A DNA stretch of 64,000 bases from Sphingobacterium sp. ML3W (GTDB lineage Bacteria; Bacteroidota; Bacteroidia; Sphingobacteriales; Sphingobacteriaceae), in the NCBI RefSeq assembly GCF_000747525.1, contig NZ_CP009278.1:3658001-3722000 (forward strand), in the 5' to 3' direction. The notes beneath the pieces were generated by a model. That model saw only the letters and a program-made list of their open reading frames with translations, did no database searches and had not been told where the DNA came from. The translations under genes and the position numbers were made by a program. Shown here piece by piece: positions 16,115-23,977 of this stretch (within the stretch, counting starts at the first letter, position 1; each line of letters opens with the position of its first letter).

Positions 16115-17641
16115 TTAAATCCTTTCGTTATTGGGTTCCATTGACCCGCATATTATTTGATCACTTTCCTCTTCATCGTTGATCGGGATATGTTTTTCCA
16201 GTACTTCTTGTGCCTGATCATCGGCATCAGGGGCATCGTCTTTTGTCGTGTAATTAGGTTCGATGCCATATAGAAGGTGTAATCCAACCTGTGTATCGTT
16301 ATCAGATTTCATTCTGATATTATACCGGATCCTATTATTTTGATAGCGTGGTACCATGCGCTTGATACGGTCATACTTTTTACCTCGAGGCGTGTCTATC
16401 TTGCTAATGTTCAACCGGACCTTTTTTTCTTTCTGAACCTCTTTTAAGACCCTTTGTACCTCATCGTTCCAAAATTGCGACTCGAACTGCCAGTGGATGA
16501 TCACCGTGGATGGTAAAGTGCTCTGTACATCACACATGTACTCCACTGCTGGAGCCATTTTTGATTTTTTGACATAACCTTGTATATACCAGAATAAGTT
16601 ATCCTTACATAATCCCCATATTCTTATGGCGTTATAATCACTGGTCTCTGTTCCGGCATAAGCGACATCCCAATGCCCGACAATTATTTTAAAATGATTG
16701 AGGTTCGGCATTTTGTCCCATACGATCCACTCTGATTTAAAATCCTTACCGGTCATTTTCGCCTCATGGTTGTATTCTGCCAATGCGACAAGAACTCCCA
16801 TGCGTTTTTCTTTCTTTCGATAATATTGTGGAGTATATTTCGACGTCCATGCAGGTTCGTATGTAATCGGGTTGTACGCTTTTACCTCATGTACGATCCA
16901 GTCTGGATGAAGATCAGCCAGCATACGCAGGAACATAACAGGTGCAAACCAATTGTTGGAAAAACATAACCGTTCAAAGTCACCGTCCATGGAAGGAAGT
17001 AATTCACCTTCTACCCATTCGACCATTTCTTTTTGGCGCTTTTCGTTCTTAATTGTCTCTTTGGTCTCTAAGTCATCTAAATTGTAATGCTTTGGTCTTT
17101 GTGTTCCTACACGTATACCACGGCAAGATTGACCAAAACCAACGGCCTGAGCGATAAAACCTGAAGAGGTTATCCATAAACTATCCTCCCAGCTGCCAAA
17201 CTTTTTTTGTTCGCCAAAATCTGCTATAATTTGTGGGTTACCCTCAAACTCTGCCCGGAGATCTTCTAAAAGTCGAACAGCACGGGATTCACTAACACCA
17301 ACCAGAACGAAATACATTTCTCCTTCTCGGAGCCATAACCAGAAAGGGATGATAACATTATTCCAAACTGACTTTGCAAGGCCACGTCCCCATTTTGCGA
17401 AACCTGTAAAATTTGGGTCATTGGCCACAAGCCATGCATATTCAATCTGAAAGGGTGCACATTCTGATGTTGCATAGTGAGGAAAGAAGCGCTGAACACA
17501 AAATTCAGGATCGTCTTTTGCACGTTGAATGGCTGCTTTTCTTTCCTCTTCAGTTTCAAAAGGATTTACCTTTCCCGATTTACGGACTAGCTCAAGCTTT
17601 CTGAGATACCGCTCCTTTGCTTTTTTATCGGCTGCCTTCAT
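16115..17641 (-). CDS. Terminase large subunit (Mu gp28-like)
   Basis: 508 residues. ATP-driven packaging motor and nuclease. The ATPase part contains G-R-G-L-A-K-S as a Walker A-like element near residue 84. The nuclease part has V-G-H-W-D-V-A-Y-A-G-T near residue 325, the conserved Asp strand of terminase RNase H folds, and D-D-A-P-D-A-D-D near the C-terminus. It lies directly after the small subunit, one base apart. Confidence 0.88.
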   Translation of the reverse strand: MKAADKKAKERYLRKLELVRKSGKVNPFETEEERKAAIQRAKDDPEFCVQRFFPHYATSECAPFQIEYAWLVANDPNFTGFAKWGRGLAKSVWNNVIIPFWLWLREGEMYFVLVGVSESRAVRLLEDLRAEFEGNPQIIADFGEQKKFGSWEDSLWITSSGFIAQAVGFGQSCRGIRVGTQRPKHYNLDDLETKETIKNEKRQKEMVEWVEGELLPSMDGDFERLCFSNNWFAPVMFLRMLADLHPDWIVHEVKAYNPITYEPAWTSKYTPQYYRKKEKRMGVLVALAEYNHEAKMTGKDFKSEWIVWDKMPNLNHFKIIVGHWDVAYAGTETSDYNAIRIWGLCKDNLFWYIQGYVKKSKMAPAVEYMCDVQSTLPSTVIIHWQFESQFWNDEVQRVLKEVQKEKKVRLNISKIDTPRGKKYDRIKRMVPRYQNNRIRYNIRMKSDNDTQVGLHLLYGIEPNYTTKDDAPDADDQAQEVLEKHIPINDEEESDQIICGSMEPNNERI

Positions 17642-18145
17642 CTATCCAATTTTTAAAGAAATGGTTTCGACATGCAACTGCTGAAAATCTATGGTGGATA
17701 GGTATAGATCACTATTGTACTTTTTGAGATCCGAAAATATGGATTCCATTACCTCTAAATAAATCTCTAAGCTGATCCTTGTGCTTTTATCCAAGCCAGT
17801 AAGTGCTTTATTCCAGTAGGCTACCTCAAGTGCCATTGATGCCGCCTGTGCATCCAGTAATAATTTATCGGCTTTATCACCTTTTGCTTCAGCTGCTCTG
17901 GCTTCCGATTCCACCGACAATCTTTTTTCAGTTAGATTACCAATTACCCTTTTTATATTTTCAATTCGCTTTGGCCCGGTATTGTGTTCAGCTTCCCGTT
18001 CAGCTTTCCAACCACCTTTGGTAATCCAATTGCCTACGGTCTTTTCCGTGACCTTAATGACAAGCGAAATTTCCTTAGCGCATTTGCCTTGGAACACGTA
18101 CATATTATGTGCTGTATTACGCTCGCTGTCCTTTGATCTTCCCAT
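17642..18145 (-). CDS. Terminase small subunit-like, DUF1804
   Basis: 167 residues. The N-terminal HTH (A-K-E-I-S-L-V-I-K-V-T-E-K-T-V-G-N-W, residues 22-39) would recognise phage DNA for packaging. A long charged helical region follows. First gene of the leftward operon, divergent from the protease/capsid operon. Confidence 0.78.
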   Translation of the reverse strand: MGRSKDSERNTAHNMYVFQGKCAKEISLVIKVTEKTVGNWITKGGWKAEREAEHNTGPKRIENIKRVIGNLTEKRLSVESEARAAEAKGDKADKLLLDAQAASMALEVAYWNKALTGLDKSTRISLEIYLEVMESIFSDLKKYNSDLYLSTIDFQQLHVETISLKIG

Positions 18146-18328
18146 ATCTCTTTCCTTATATAGAGCAAAAATGAAGGATTAGCATCGGATTGAAAAAACG
18201 TGATTTTCAATTAGTATATGTCTGATACTAATTTAGTTGTGATTTAAAACTAAACTGGAATGTTGATTTTTTTTTGACTCGCTTAAGCAGTTTTTTTGTA
18301 TCAAATAATTGGAACAAGAGACTTTCAA
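18146..18328. promoter_or_regulatory. Divergent late promoter region
   Basis: 183 bp between the outward-facing terminase and protease operons, AT-rich, with T runs at 18269-18278 and 18290-18297 and a GTATATG...GATACTA stretch near 18214. Both late operons must start from here or be read from afar. I see no clear TAnnTTTG box, consistent with activator-dependent late promoters. Confidence 0.5.
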
Positions 18329-19420
18329 ATGAGTGTAAATAAGAAAATAAAAATCACAGCGGAAGCGCATGCAGGCCGTGGTTACATCCGCATTACCGAT
18401 ATCATTGGTACGTATTCAGAAACTGGAAGTGCCGCCGTCATACGTGCTGCTGTTGATGCATTTCTTGCACAGGGTATTAAAGGAGTCAGCTTATATATAA
18501 GTAGCGGTGGAGGTAGTGTCTTTGAGACTTCGGATATCTGTCACGAACTAGATCGCTTCGGGCCTGAAAATGTTGATCTATATCTTGGAAGTTTAGCAGC
18601 TAGTGCTGTTACCTACATGGTTGCAAAATATTATACAACGGCTGACCCTTCTACCAAATTAATGATCCACCGTCCGGAAGCAAATATTCATGGTAATGTG
18701 GATGCTATTGAAAGTGAACTGAAACTTTTGACAGATCTAACCGATGATTACAGACGTGGATATGCTGTTAAAACTGGCCTGACAGAAGGTGAAGTAGAGG
18801 CACTATGGAATAAGGGCGATTTATGGCTCACAGCTCAACAGGCTCTTGAAATGAAACTGATAAATGCGATCGGAAAACCTGTCCACACGCCACAAGCTGT
18901 ACATGATAATATGGTACAAGCTTGTCTCACTCCAGAAGAAATTGAAAACTCAGAAGAAATAAATTCAAATAATGAAATGGATAAACTAAAGATTATCTCA
19001 GCCCTAGGCCTTGCGGCCGATGCAACAGATGAACAGATCATCAATGCTGCTCAACAAGCTAAACAAGATGCTGACCGATTGACTGTGGTAAATGCGCAAG
19101 CTCAAGAAGCTAAAAAAATGCGTGGTGCTGCAATCGTTGCTAAAGCAATATTGGACAAAAAGATTACTGCAGAAGTAAAACAGACTTATGAAAATTGGGC
19201 CGCTCAAGACCCAGATGCTGTTGAAGCGGTCATCAATGCAATGACACCAGTTCCACAGTTGAGCAAAGTCATTGGTGATACTAATCTTAATCAAAATGCA
19301 GTTGCTGACCGTAAAGACTGGTCATATGCTAAATGGCAGGATGAAGATCCTGAAGGGTTGTCAAAACTTCATGACGAACAACCTGAAGAATTTGAAAAAC
19401 TGCTAAATACGTCAATTTAA
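18329..19420 (+). CDS. Prohead protease, ClpP/S49 type, with scaffold-like C-terminus
   Basis: Processes head proteins during capsid maturation. The ATG at 18329 (M-S-V-N-K-K-I) is preferred over a TTG at 18296. ClpP-like elements are I-S-S-G-G-G-S-V, the nucleophile region L-A-A-S-A-V-T-Y-M, and L-M-I-H-R-P with the catalytic His. After about residue 210 the sequence becomes charged and Ala/Gln-rich (A-Q-Q-A-K-Q-D-A-D), as expected for an internal scaffold. Confidence 0.85.
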   Translation: MSVNKKIKITAEAHAGRGYIRITDIIGTYSETGSAAVIRAAVDAFLAQGIKGVSLYISSGGGSVFETSDICHELDRFGPENVDLYLGSLAASAVTYMVAKYYTTADPSTKLMIHRPEANIHGNVDAIESELKLLTDLTDDYRRGYAVKTGLTEGEVEALWNKGDLWLTAQQALEMKLINAIGKPVHTPQAVHDNMVQACLTPEEIENSEEINSNNEMDKLKIISALGLAADATDEQIINAAQQAKQDADRLTVVNAQAQEAKKMRGAAIVAKAILDKKITAEVKQTYENWAAQDPDAVEAVINAMTPVPQLSKVIGDTNLNQNAVADRKDWSYAKWQDEDPEGLSKLHDEQPEEFEKLLNTSI

Positions 19421-19440
19421 CATCATTTAAAATATAGAAA

Positions 19441-20358
19441 ATGGAATTAGTAAGTGGATTATATCTGAATAAGTTTGTTGCTCCCCAACTCCTTAAAGAC
19501 TTCAGAAATTATAAAGATGATTTTGTTGGCGTGATTCCAAATGCGCCACAGGGAGCAGTTACCGCTGATGGCCTAAGAGCTAATAAACTGATCAATAATG
19601 TTGATCTATTGGTTAATAATACGCAGCCTTTGGTAGCTAAATCGATAGCTGGTCAAAATGGTGTTGTGCCCTGGGATAAATTAGACACCACTCCAAGTAG
19701 TGTGACTGATAAAGACATTCGTGCTTTATCTTTTGATCTTCGTGCGGAAACAAGAGTTTTGCATGACCAGTCTTTTAAAGTTGGTTATCGCGACTATATT
19801 ATTCAAAAGTTAGCCCCTGAACAGGCAGGTACAGGAATGGTTTTTCTAAGAACAACCGGAGATGATGATGGGAAAGGTCGAAAAAGATTGACTTTTGAAG
19901 ATTTAATAAACTTTGAATCGGAAATCAATTTATTGAATTTAACGGATTTAAGTCAATGGTTCATGAATTTAGCACCGGTCCACCAAAACGATTTAAAATT
20001 AGATGCGGCCGGAACGACAAATCATCGAAACGGAATTCGCATCAATCCTGTGACAGGTGAAGTTAATGGCTTTTATAAGCTGAAGATTTTTGAGAACAAT
20101 GCAGCTCCATTATACACATCCGCTGGTGTATTACGCCCAAAAGGTGTTGTTAAAGAAGCTGGTGATCAAGAGGCTTCTATTTTTTACTATGCTCCAAATA
20201 CCACTAAGTATTTGAATCAGGTCAAGATCCTTTATAAACCGGAAACGATCGATACGGAAGGCGCTGATCCTGAGAGCAGATTCAGATTACAGGTTTACGG
20301 TCTTGCAGGTAAAACACAGGATCACGGCTTTGGCGCATTGATCTCTGGTAATGTATAA
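19441..20358 (+). CDS. Major capsid protein
   Basis: 305 residues, directly after the protease/scaffold gene. It starts M-E-L-V-S-G-L-Y and contains long helical and beta stretches typical of HK97-fold capsid proteins, with L-D-T-T-P-S-S-V near residue 80. No enzymatic motif. Assignment relies on size, position and absence of another candidate. Confidence 0.75.
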   Translation: MELVSGLYLNKFVAPQLLKDFRNYKDDFVGVIPNAPQGAVTADGLRANKLINNVDLLVNNTQPLVAKSIAGQNGVVPWDKLDTTPSSVTDKDIRALSFDLRAETRVLHDQSFKVGYRDYIIQKLAPEQAGTGMVFLRTTGDDDGKGRKRLTFEDLINFESEINLLNLTDLSQWFMNLAPVHQNDLKLDAAGTTNHRNGIRINPVTGEVNGFYKLKIFENNAAPLYTSAGVLRPKGVVKEAGDQEASIFYYAPNTTKYLNQVKILYKPETIDTEGADPESRFRLQVYGLAGKTQDHGFGALISGNV

Positions 20359-20360
20359 TT

Positions 20361-20789
20361 ATGGGTACCTGGGATAAAGTAACTGACGAAAGGATTGCCA
20401 CGCTTGATAAACGTGTGCAGCCTTTTGCTACTCGTTTCATCAACAGGGTATATACTGAACTTGGTTTTACGCTAAGGGTAACGCAAGGAAGACGAAATAT
20501 TGCTGAGCAAAATGGTTTTTATGCCCAAGGCAGAACTAAGCCAGGGAAGATCATTACAAATGCAAAAGGTGGGTACTCCTATCATAATTTTGGACTGGCA
20601 CTAGATGTAGTCGTCATAAAGAATGGTCAGGCCGATTGGACTGTGCTCAATAAAGATATCGTAAGAATTGCGAAAGAAGAGGGTTTCGAATGGGGTGGTG
20701 ACTGGAAATCATTTAAAGATTACCCTCATTTCCAGATGACATTTGGACAAAGTTTAGAACAGCTTCGCCTTCAGGCAGGCATTAAATAA
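20361..20789 (+). CDS. Endolysin, M15-type L-alanyl-D-glutamate peptidase
   Basis: 142 residues. Cleaves the peptide stem of peptidoglycan at lysis. Zinc-ligand motifs of the VanY/CwlK M15 family are visible: S-Y-H-N-F-G-L-A-L-D and W-K-S-F-K-D-Y-P-H-F. The substrate-binding Q-G-R-T-K-P-G segment is also present. There is no signal peptide, so export to the periplasm needs a holin. The probable spanin gene follows after 5 bases. Confidence 0.9.
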   Translation: MGTWDKVTDERIATLDKRVQPFATRFINRVYTELGFTLRVTQGRRNIAEQNGFYAQGRTKPGKIITNAKGGYSYHNFGLALDVVVIKNGQADWTVLNKDIVRIAKEEGFEWGGDWKSFKDYPHFQMTFGQSLEQLRLQAGIK

Positions 20790-20794
20790 AAGAG

Positions 20795-21325
20795 ATGCAA
20801 CATTATAAAATTTTATCGAACCAGCTACTCTATAAAGTAGTACTGTTCATCGGACTAGGGCTAATTTTACTTGCCACAGCCTGCGGATCCAGAAAAACTG
20901 GATCATCAATTCCCCTTGTATTGCACCAGACAATACATGATACGGTAACCGTAACAAAAACGGTCACTGAGAGAGATACTGTGTTTATCACGAAAGTTGC
21001 TAATACAAATTTTAAAGTTGATTTAAAGGATTTAAAAGAAGGCTTTAAATCCGGGAGCCAGAATAAAAATGCTATTGCAGGAATAAAGGTGAGTGATGGA
21101 AAACTAGAAGTCGACTGTACCTGTGATAGCTTATCTATTTATGCAAAAATCCGCGATCAGATTACTGAAAAAGACCGACAGAGAATTGATACCAAAACTA
21201 TTTTAAAAACGGAACATGTACCCTATATACCCTGGTATATAAAATCACTGGCTTGGATTGGGGGAATTGGTATAGTCATTATTGTTGGCAGAGTACTTCT
21301 TAAAAAATTAAAAATATTGAAATGA
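20795..21325 (+). CDS. Probable unimolecular spanin (u-spanin)
   Basis: 176 residues with a lipoprotein signal ending in the lipobox L-L-A-T-A-C (Cys 30) and a C-terminal transmembrane helix (about residues 152-170, W-I-G-G-I-G-I-V-I-I-V-G-R-V-L-L) with a Lys-rich end. Outer-membrane lipid anchor plus inner-membrane helix in one chain is the architecture of u-spanins such as T1 gp11, which fuse the two membranes after endolysin action. Adjacent to the endolysin. The middle region is Thr/Val-rich (D-T-V-T-V-T-K-T-V-T-E), suggesting beta structure. Confidence 0.75.
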   Translation: MQHYKILSNQLLYKVVLFIGLGLILLATACGSRKTGSSIPLVLHQTIHDTVTVTKTVTERDTVFITKVANTNFKVDLKDLKEGFKSGSQNKNAIAGIKVSDGKLEVDCTCDSLSIYAKIRDQITEKDRQRIDTKTILKTEHVPYIPWYIKSLAWIGGIGIVIIVGRVLLKKLKILK

Positions 21326-21771
21326 AGACATTAACATTAAAAGAACTGAATGCGAAAGCAAGCAAATTTTTTGAAAAAGCTCATGTTTCTGAAATATTTG
21401 CCACTAGTGACGGTCAATTTTTCTTCAATAAAGGTGATGCCTCCAATCATGCTGGACCTAAGGGAAATGTATTTGATTTCAAAAAAGAAGATTTTGAAAG
21501 TTCTGAAGAAAATGAACCGATCAAATTGTCTGCTCAAGAAGTAATCAAATTTATTCTTGAAGCTCAAAATTTAGAAGACCTGGCTAAGTATGCAACCGAT
21601 GAACGTAAGACAGTAAAAGCTGCTTTTGAAAAGCGTTCTGAAGAACTGGAGACTGACGTTGATCAGGAAGAAGAAGAGGTCGAGGTAACCCAGGAATTGT
21701 TGAATGCTAATCCTGATCTGGTAGATCTAGGTGTTGCGATAGGTGAAAAAATTAAAATCCCAAAAGTGTAA
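21322..21771 (+). CDS. Hypothetical phage structural-region protein (149 aa)
   Basis: Overlaps the spanin gene by 4 bases and the sheath gene by one. Acidic centre (D-V-D-Q-E-E-E-E-V-E-V). The C-terminus, L-L-N-A-N-P-D-L-V-D-L-G-V-A-I-G-E-K-I, recalls the end of a LysM motif. By position it may link head and tail. Function unknown. Confidence 0.5.
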   Translation: MKTLTLKELNAKASKFFEKAHVSEIFATSDGQFFFNKGDASNHAGPKGNVFDFKKEDFESSEENEPIKLSAQEVIKFILEAQNLEDLAKYATDERKTVKAAFEKRSEELETDVDQEEEEVEVTQELLNANPDLVDLGVAIGEKIKIPKV

Positions 21772-22955
21772 TGGCGCAGTTAGGCGGTGTTACGGTTGAT
21801 AGACTACAAGGTGGTCTTCAACGTCTGGCTGAAGGAACGGACAACCATGTCGCAATGATCGTTATTGGTATTCCTGTTGGCGCAATTGCTACTGCTGTCA
21901 ATAATGCTGGAAAAGGTGTTGTTTTAACATCAGCTTATGCTGCTGAAGAAATCGGAATAAATGAAAGCTTTGACGCGAATAACAGTTTAAAACTTCATGA
22001 TCAGATAACCGAGTTTTTCCGATTGGCACCAGAAGCGACGCTATATCTTTTTAATTCGGTTGTTGAAGCAGATTTGATCGGATTCTTAAACCAGAATAAA
22101 GAGATCAAAGGATATGCTTTGTCGGTTAAACATGATCCCGAAATTTTAACCCAGGTTACAACTGTTGTAACTGCTCAACAGACGATCGTCAATAAGTTAC
22201 TATCTGAAAATAGATTTATTGATTTCGTCGCGGTCTGTTTTGATGAACTGGAGGATTTTACATTAAATCTGTTTACACTGCAATGTGCACATGTATCGGT
22301 AGTTGTTGCCTGTGAAAAAGGCGATAAGCAAGTATCGATCGGTTCTGTCTTGGGGATGATTGCGGTTAGAAAGATTTCTGAAAATTTAGGATCGGTTGAT
22401 ATCGAAAGTAAACCCCGTGCAAAACGTGGTACAGATGATTACACGTTAACAGATCAGGTTGAAAAACGCTGGTTGGAATCTTTTCTTTCAGATGGACGTT
22501 CCATTGCTTCTTTGGATAAGGCAGCGTTAAAAGCCATCATCGATAAAGGTTATATCGTTGCCTCCAGTTATGAAGGATATGCCGGACAGTTTTTTGAAAA
22601 TTCTTATACAGCAATTGACCGTGGTTCTGACTATGCCTTCATCGAAAATAATCGGGTTTGGAATAAGGCAGCTCGATTGATCAGAGCGACATTATTGCCA
22701 CGTGTAAAATCAAAAGTAAAAAAAGATCCTACTACTGGATTTATTGCAAGTACAACTGTAAGTTATTGGCAGACCTTATTAGAAAAAGCGCTGAATAAAA
22801 TGGTCGCTTCAGATGATATTTCAGGATTTGAAGTAGCGATCGATTATAGACAGGTCGTCAATGATACAAATCCTGTAAAAGTTCAGGCATTGATTGTGGC
22901 CGATGGTATCGTGCATGAGTTTGAAGTAGCTGTTGGTCTAACAAATAATATTTAA
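21771..22955 (+). CDS. Tail sheath-like protein, DUF2586
   Basis: 394 residues, with the start ATG sharing a base with the previous stop. The N-terminus (M-A-Q-L-G-G-V-T-V-D) and blocks such as A-P-E-A-T-L-Y-L-F-N, plus the C-terminal D-Y-R-Q-V-V-N-D-T-N, fit the DUF2586 family, which takes the sheath position in Bacteroidota contractile-tail phages. The tube gene follows directly. Confidence 0.78.
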   Translation: MAQLGGVTVDRLQGGLQRLAEGTDNHVAMIVIGIPVGAIATAVNNAGKGVVLTSAYAAEEIGINESFDANNSLKLHDQITEFFRLAPEATLYLFNSVVEADLIGFLNQNKEIKGYALSVKHDPEILTQVTTVVTAQQTIVNKLLSENRFIDFVAVCFDELEDFTLNLFTLQCAHVSVVVACEKGDKQVSIGSVLGMIAVRKISENLGSVDIESKPRAKRGTDDYTLTDQVEKRWLESFLSDGRSIASLDKAALKAIIDKGYIVASSYEGYAGQFFENSYTAIDRGSDYAFIENNRVWNKAARLIRATLLPRVKSKVKKDPTTGFIASTTVSYWQTLLEKALNKMVASDDISGFEVAIDYRQVVNDTNPVKVQALIVADGIVHEFEVAVGLTNNI

Positions 22956-22959
22956 CCCT

Positions 22960-23400
22960 ATGTCACAGAACGCAACAATTATAAACAAGTTTGGTACGAT
23001 GACGGGATGGAATTCCATCACGACCAACTTACTTGGACGGGATGTCGAAGGCATCAACACATTGGCTTACGATGATAACGTTGCCAAAGAAAACGTGTAT
23101 GGTAATGGAGATATGCCTATTGGCCGATCACGAGGTAATTATGAAGCAAAGGCTTCTATTACGCTTTATAAAGAAGAGGTAGATGCTATTCATGCCTCAC
23201 TACCTAAAGGTAAACGATTACAGGATATCGCACCCTTTGACATGGTTGTGGAATATATGCGTGAAGATGGCTTTATCACAAAGGATATCATCCGAAATGC
23301 TGAGTTCACAAATGTCGGTGTCGATGTTAAGCAAGCTGATGGTACAATAGCTACACAGTTCACCCTTATTATTTCACACATTAACTGGAATGTTATTTAA
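22960..23400 (+). CDS. Tail tube protein
   Basis: 146 residues, mostly beta, between sheath and tail assembly chaperone, the standard position of the tube. The sequence I-G-R-S-R-G-N-Y-E-A-K-A-S-I-T-L is consistent with beta-barrel tube subunits. The last base is shared with the next ATG. Confidence 0.72.
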   Translation: MSQNATIINKFGTMTGWNSITTNLLGRDVEGINTLAYDDNVAKENVYGNGDMPIGRSRGNYEAKASITLYKEEVDAIHASLPKGKRLQDIAPFDMVVEYMREDGFITKDIIRNAEFTNVGVDVKQADGTIATQFTLIISHINWNVI

Positions 23401-23735
23401 TGGAAAAGCAAGTCATAAAACCATACGGTCAAACCGAAATCGATAACCATGCTGCTAAAGTCGGTGGTGCCCGTAATTTGAGAGAAATCATCATTGAGAC
23501 AGATGATGATATGGAATTTCATTATTTGGTAAAAAAACCCGGGCGATCGGTCATTCAGGCAATTGCTGATGCTGAGAAAAAAAAGGATATCAATGTACAG
23601 CAAAAAATCATCCTTGGATGCGTATTGGAAGGAGACAAAGAGGCTTATGAATATGATGGTGCAATATACAGTCAGTTGCTTTCAAAAGTTGGCCAATTGA
23701 TGGAATCGGCAAAAGGTACCATAAAAAAGCTTTAG
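23400..23735 (+). CDS. Tail assembly chaperone, short form (G-like)
   Basis: 111 residues. Short product of the tail-chaperone pair, located between tube and tape-measure genes as lambda G. It ends with I-K-K-L and a TAG at 23733, two codons after an in-frame A AAA AAG slippery site. Tail chaperones coat the tape-measure protein during tail assembly. Confidence 0.8.
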   Translation: MEKQVIKPYGQTEIDNHAAKVGGARNLREIIIETDDDMEFHYLVKKPGRSVIQAIADAEKKKDINVQQKIILGCVLEGDKEAYEYDGAIYSQLLSKVGQLMESAKGTIKKL

Positions 23736-23974
23736 ACCAGTTTAGTCTTTCTCTGGAAGATGGAACTGGCGATGATATTGCAAAAGGCAATGCCATGATT
23801 CGCCATCTAGGTATAGATCCATTGGCTCTTGATGATGAGGACTGGGCTAGAATCGTAAATGAATGGCTTTATATCCAAGGGAAACTTCAGGAGGTACAGG
23901 CAAATAATACCCGGGCAATATTGGAAGATGTTCTTTACACGCTCGCTCACAAATTATACGGAAACAAAAATTAG
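23400..23974 (+). CDS. Tail assembly chaperone, long form by -1 frameshift (G-T-like)
   Basis: At 23723-23729 the heptamer A AAA AAG lies in the correct register of the zero frame (ATA AAA AAG CTT TAG). A slip to -1 gives AAA AAA GCT TTA and then an open frame to TAG at 23972-23974, adding about 81 residues that include D-D-E-D-W-A-R-I-V-N-E-W-L. The extended frame fills the whole gap before the tape-measure start and has no good start of its own. Position and design match the conserved lambda G/GT programmed frameshift. Confidence 0.85.
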
Positions 23975-23977
23975 AAA

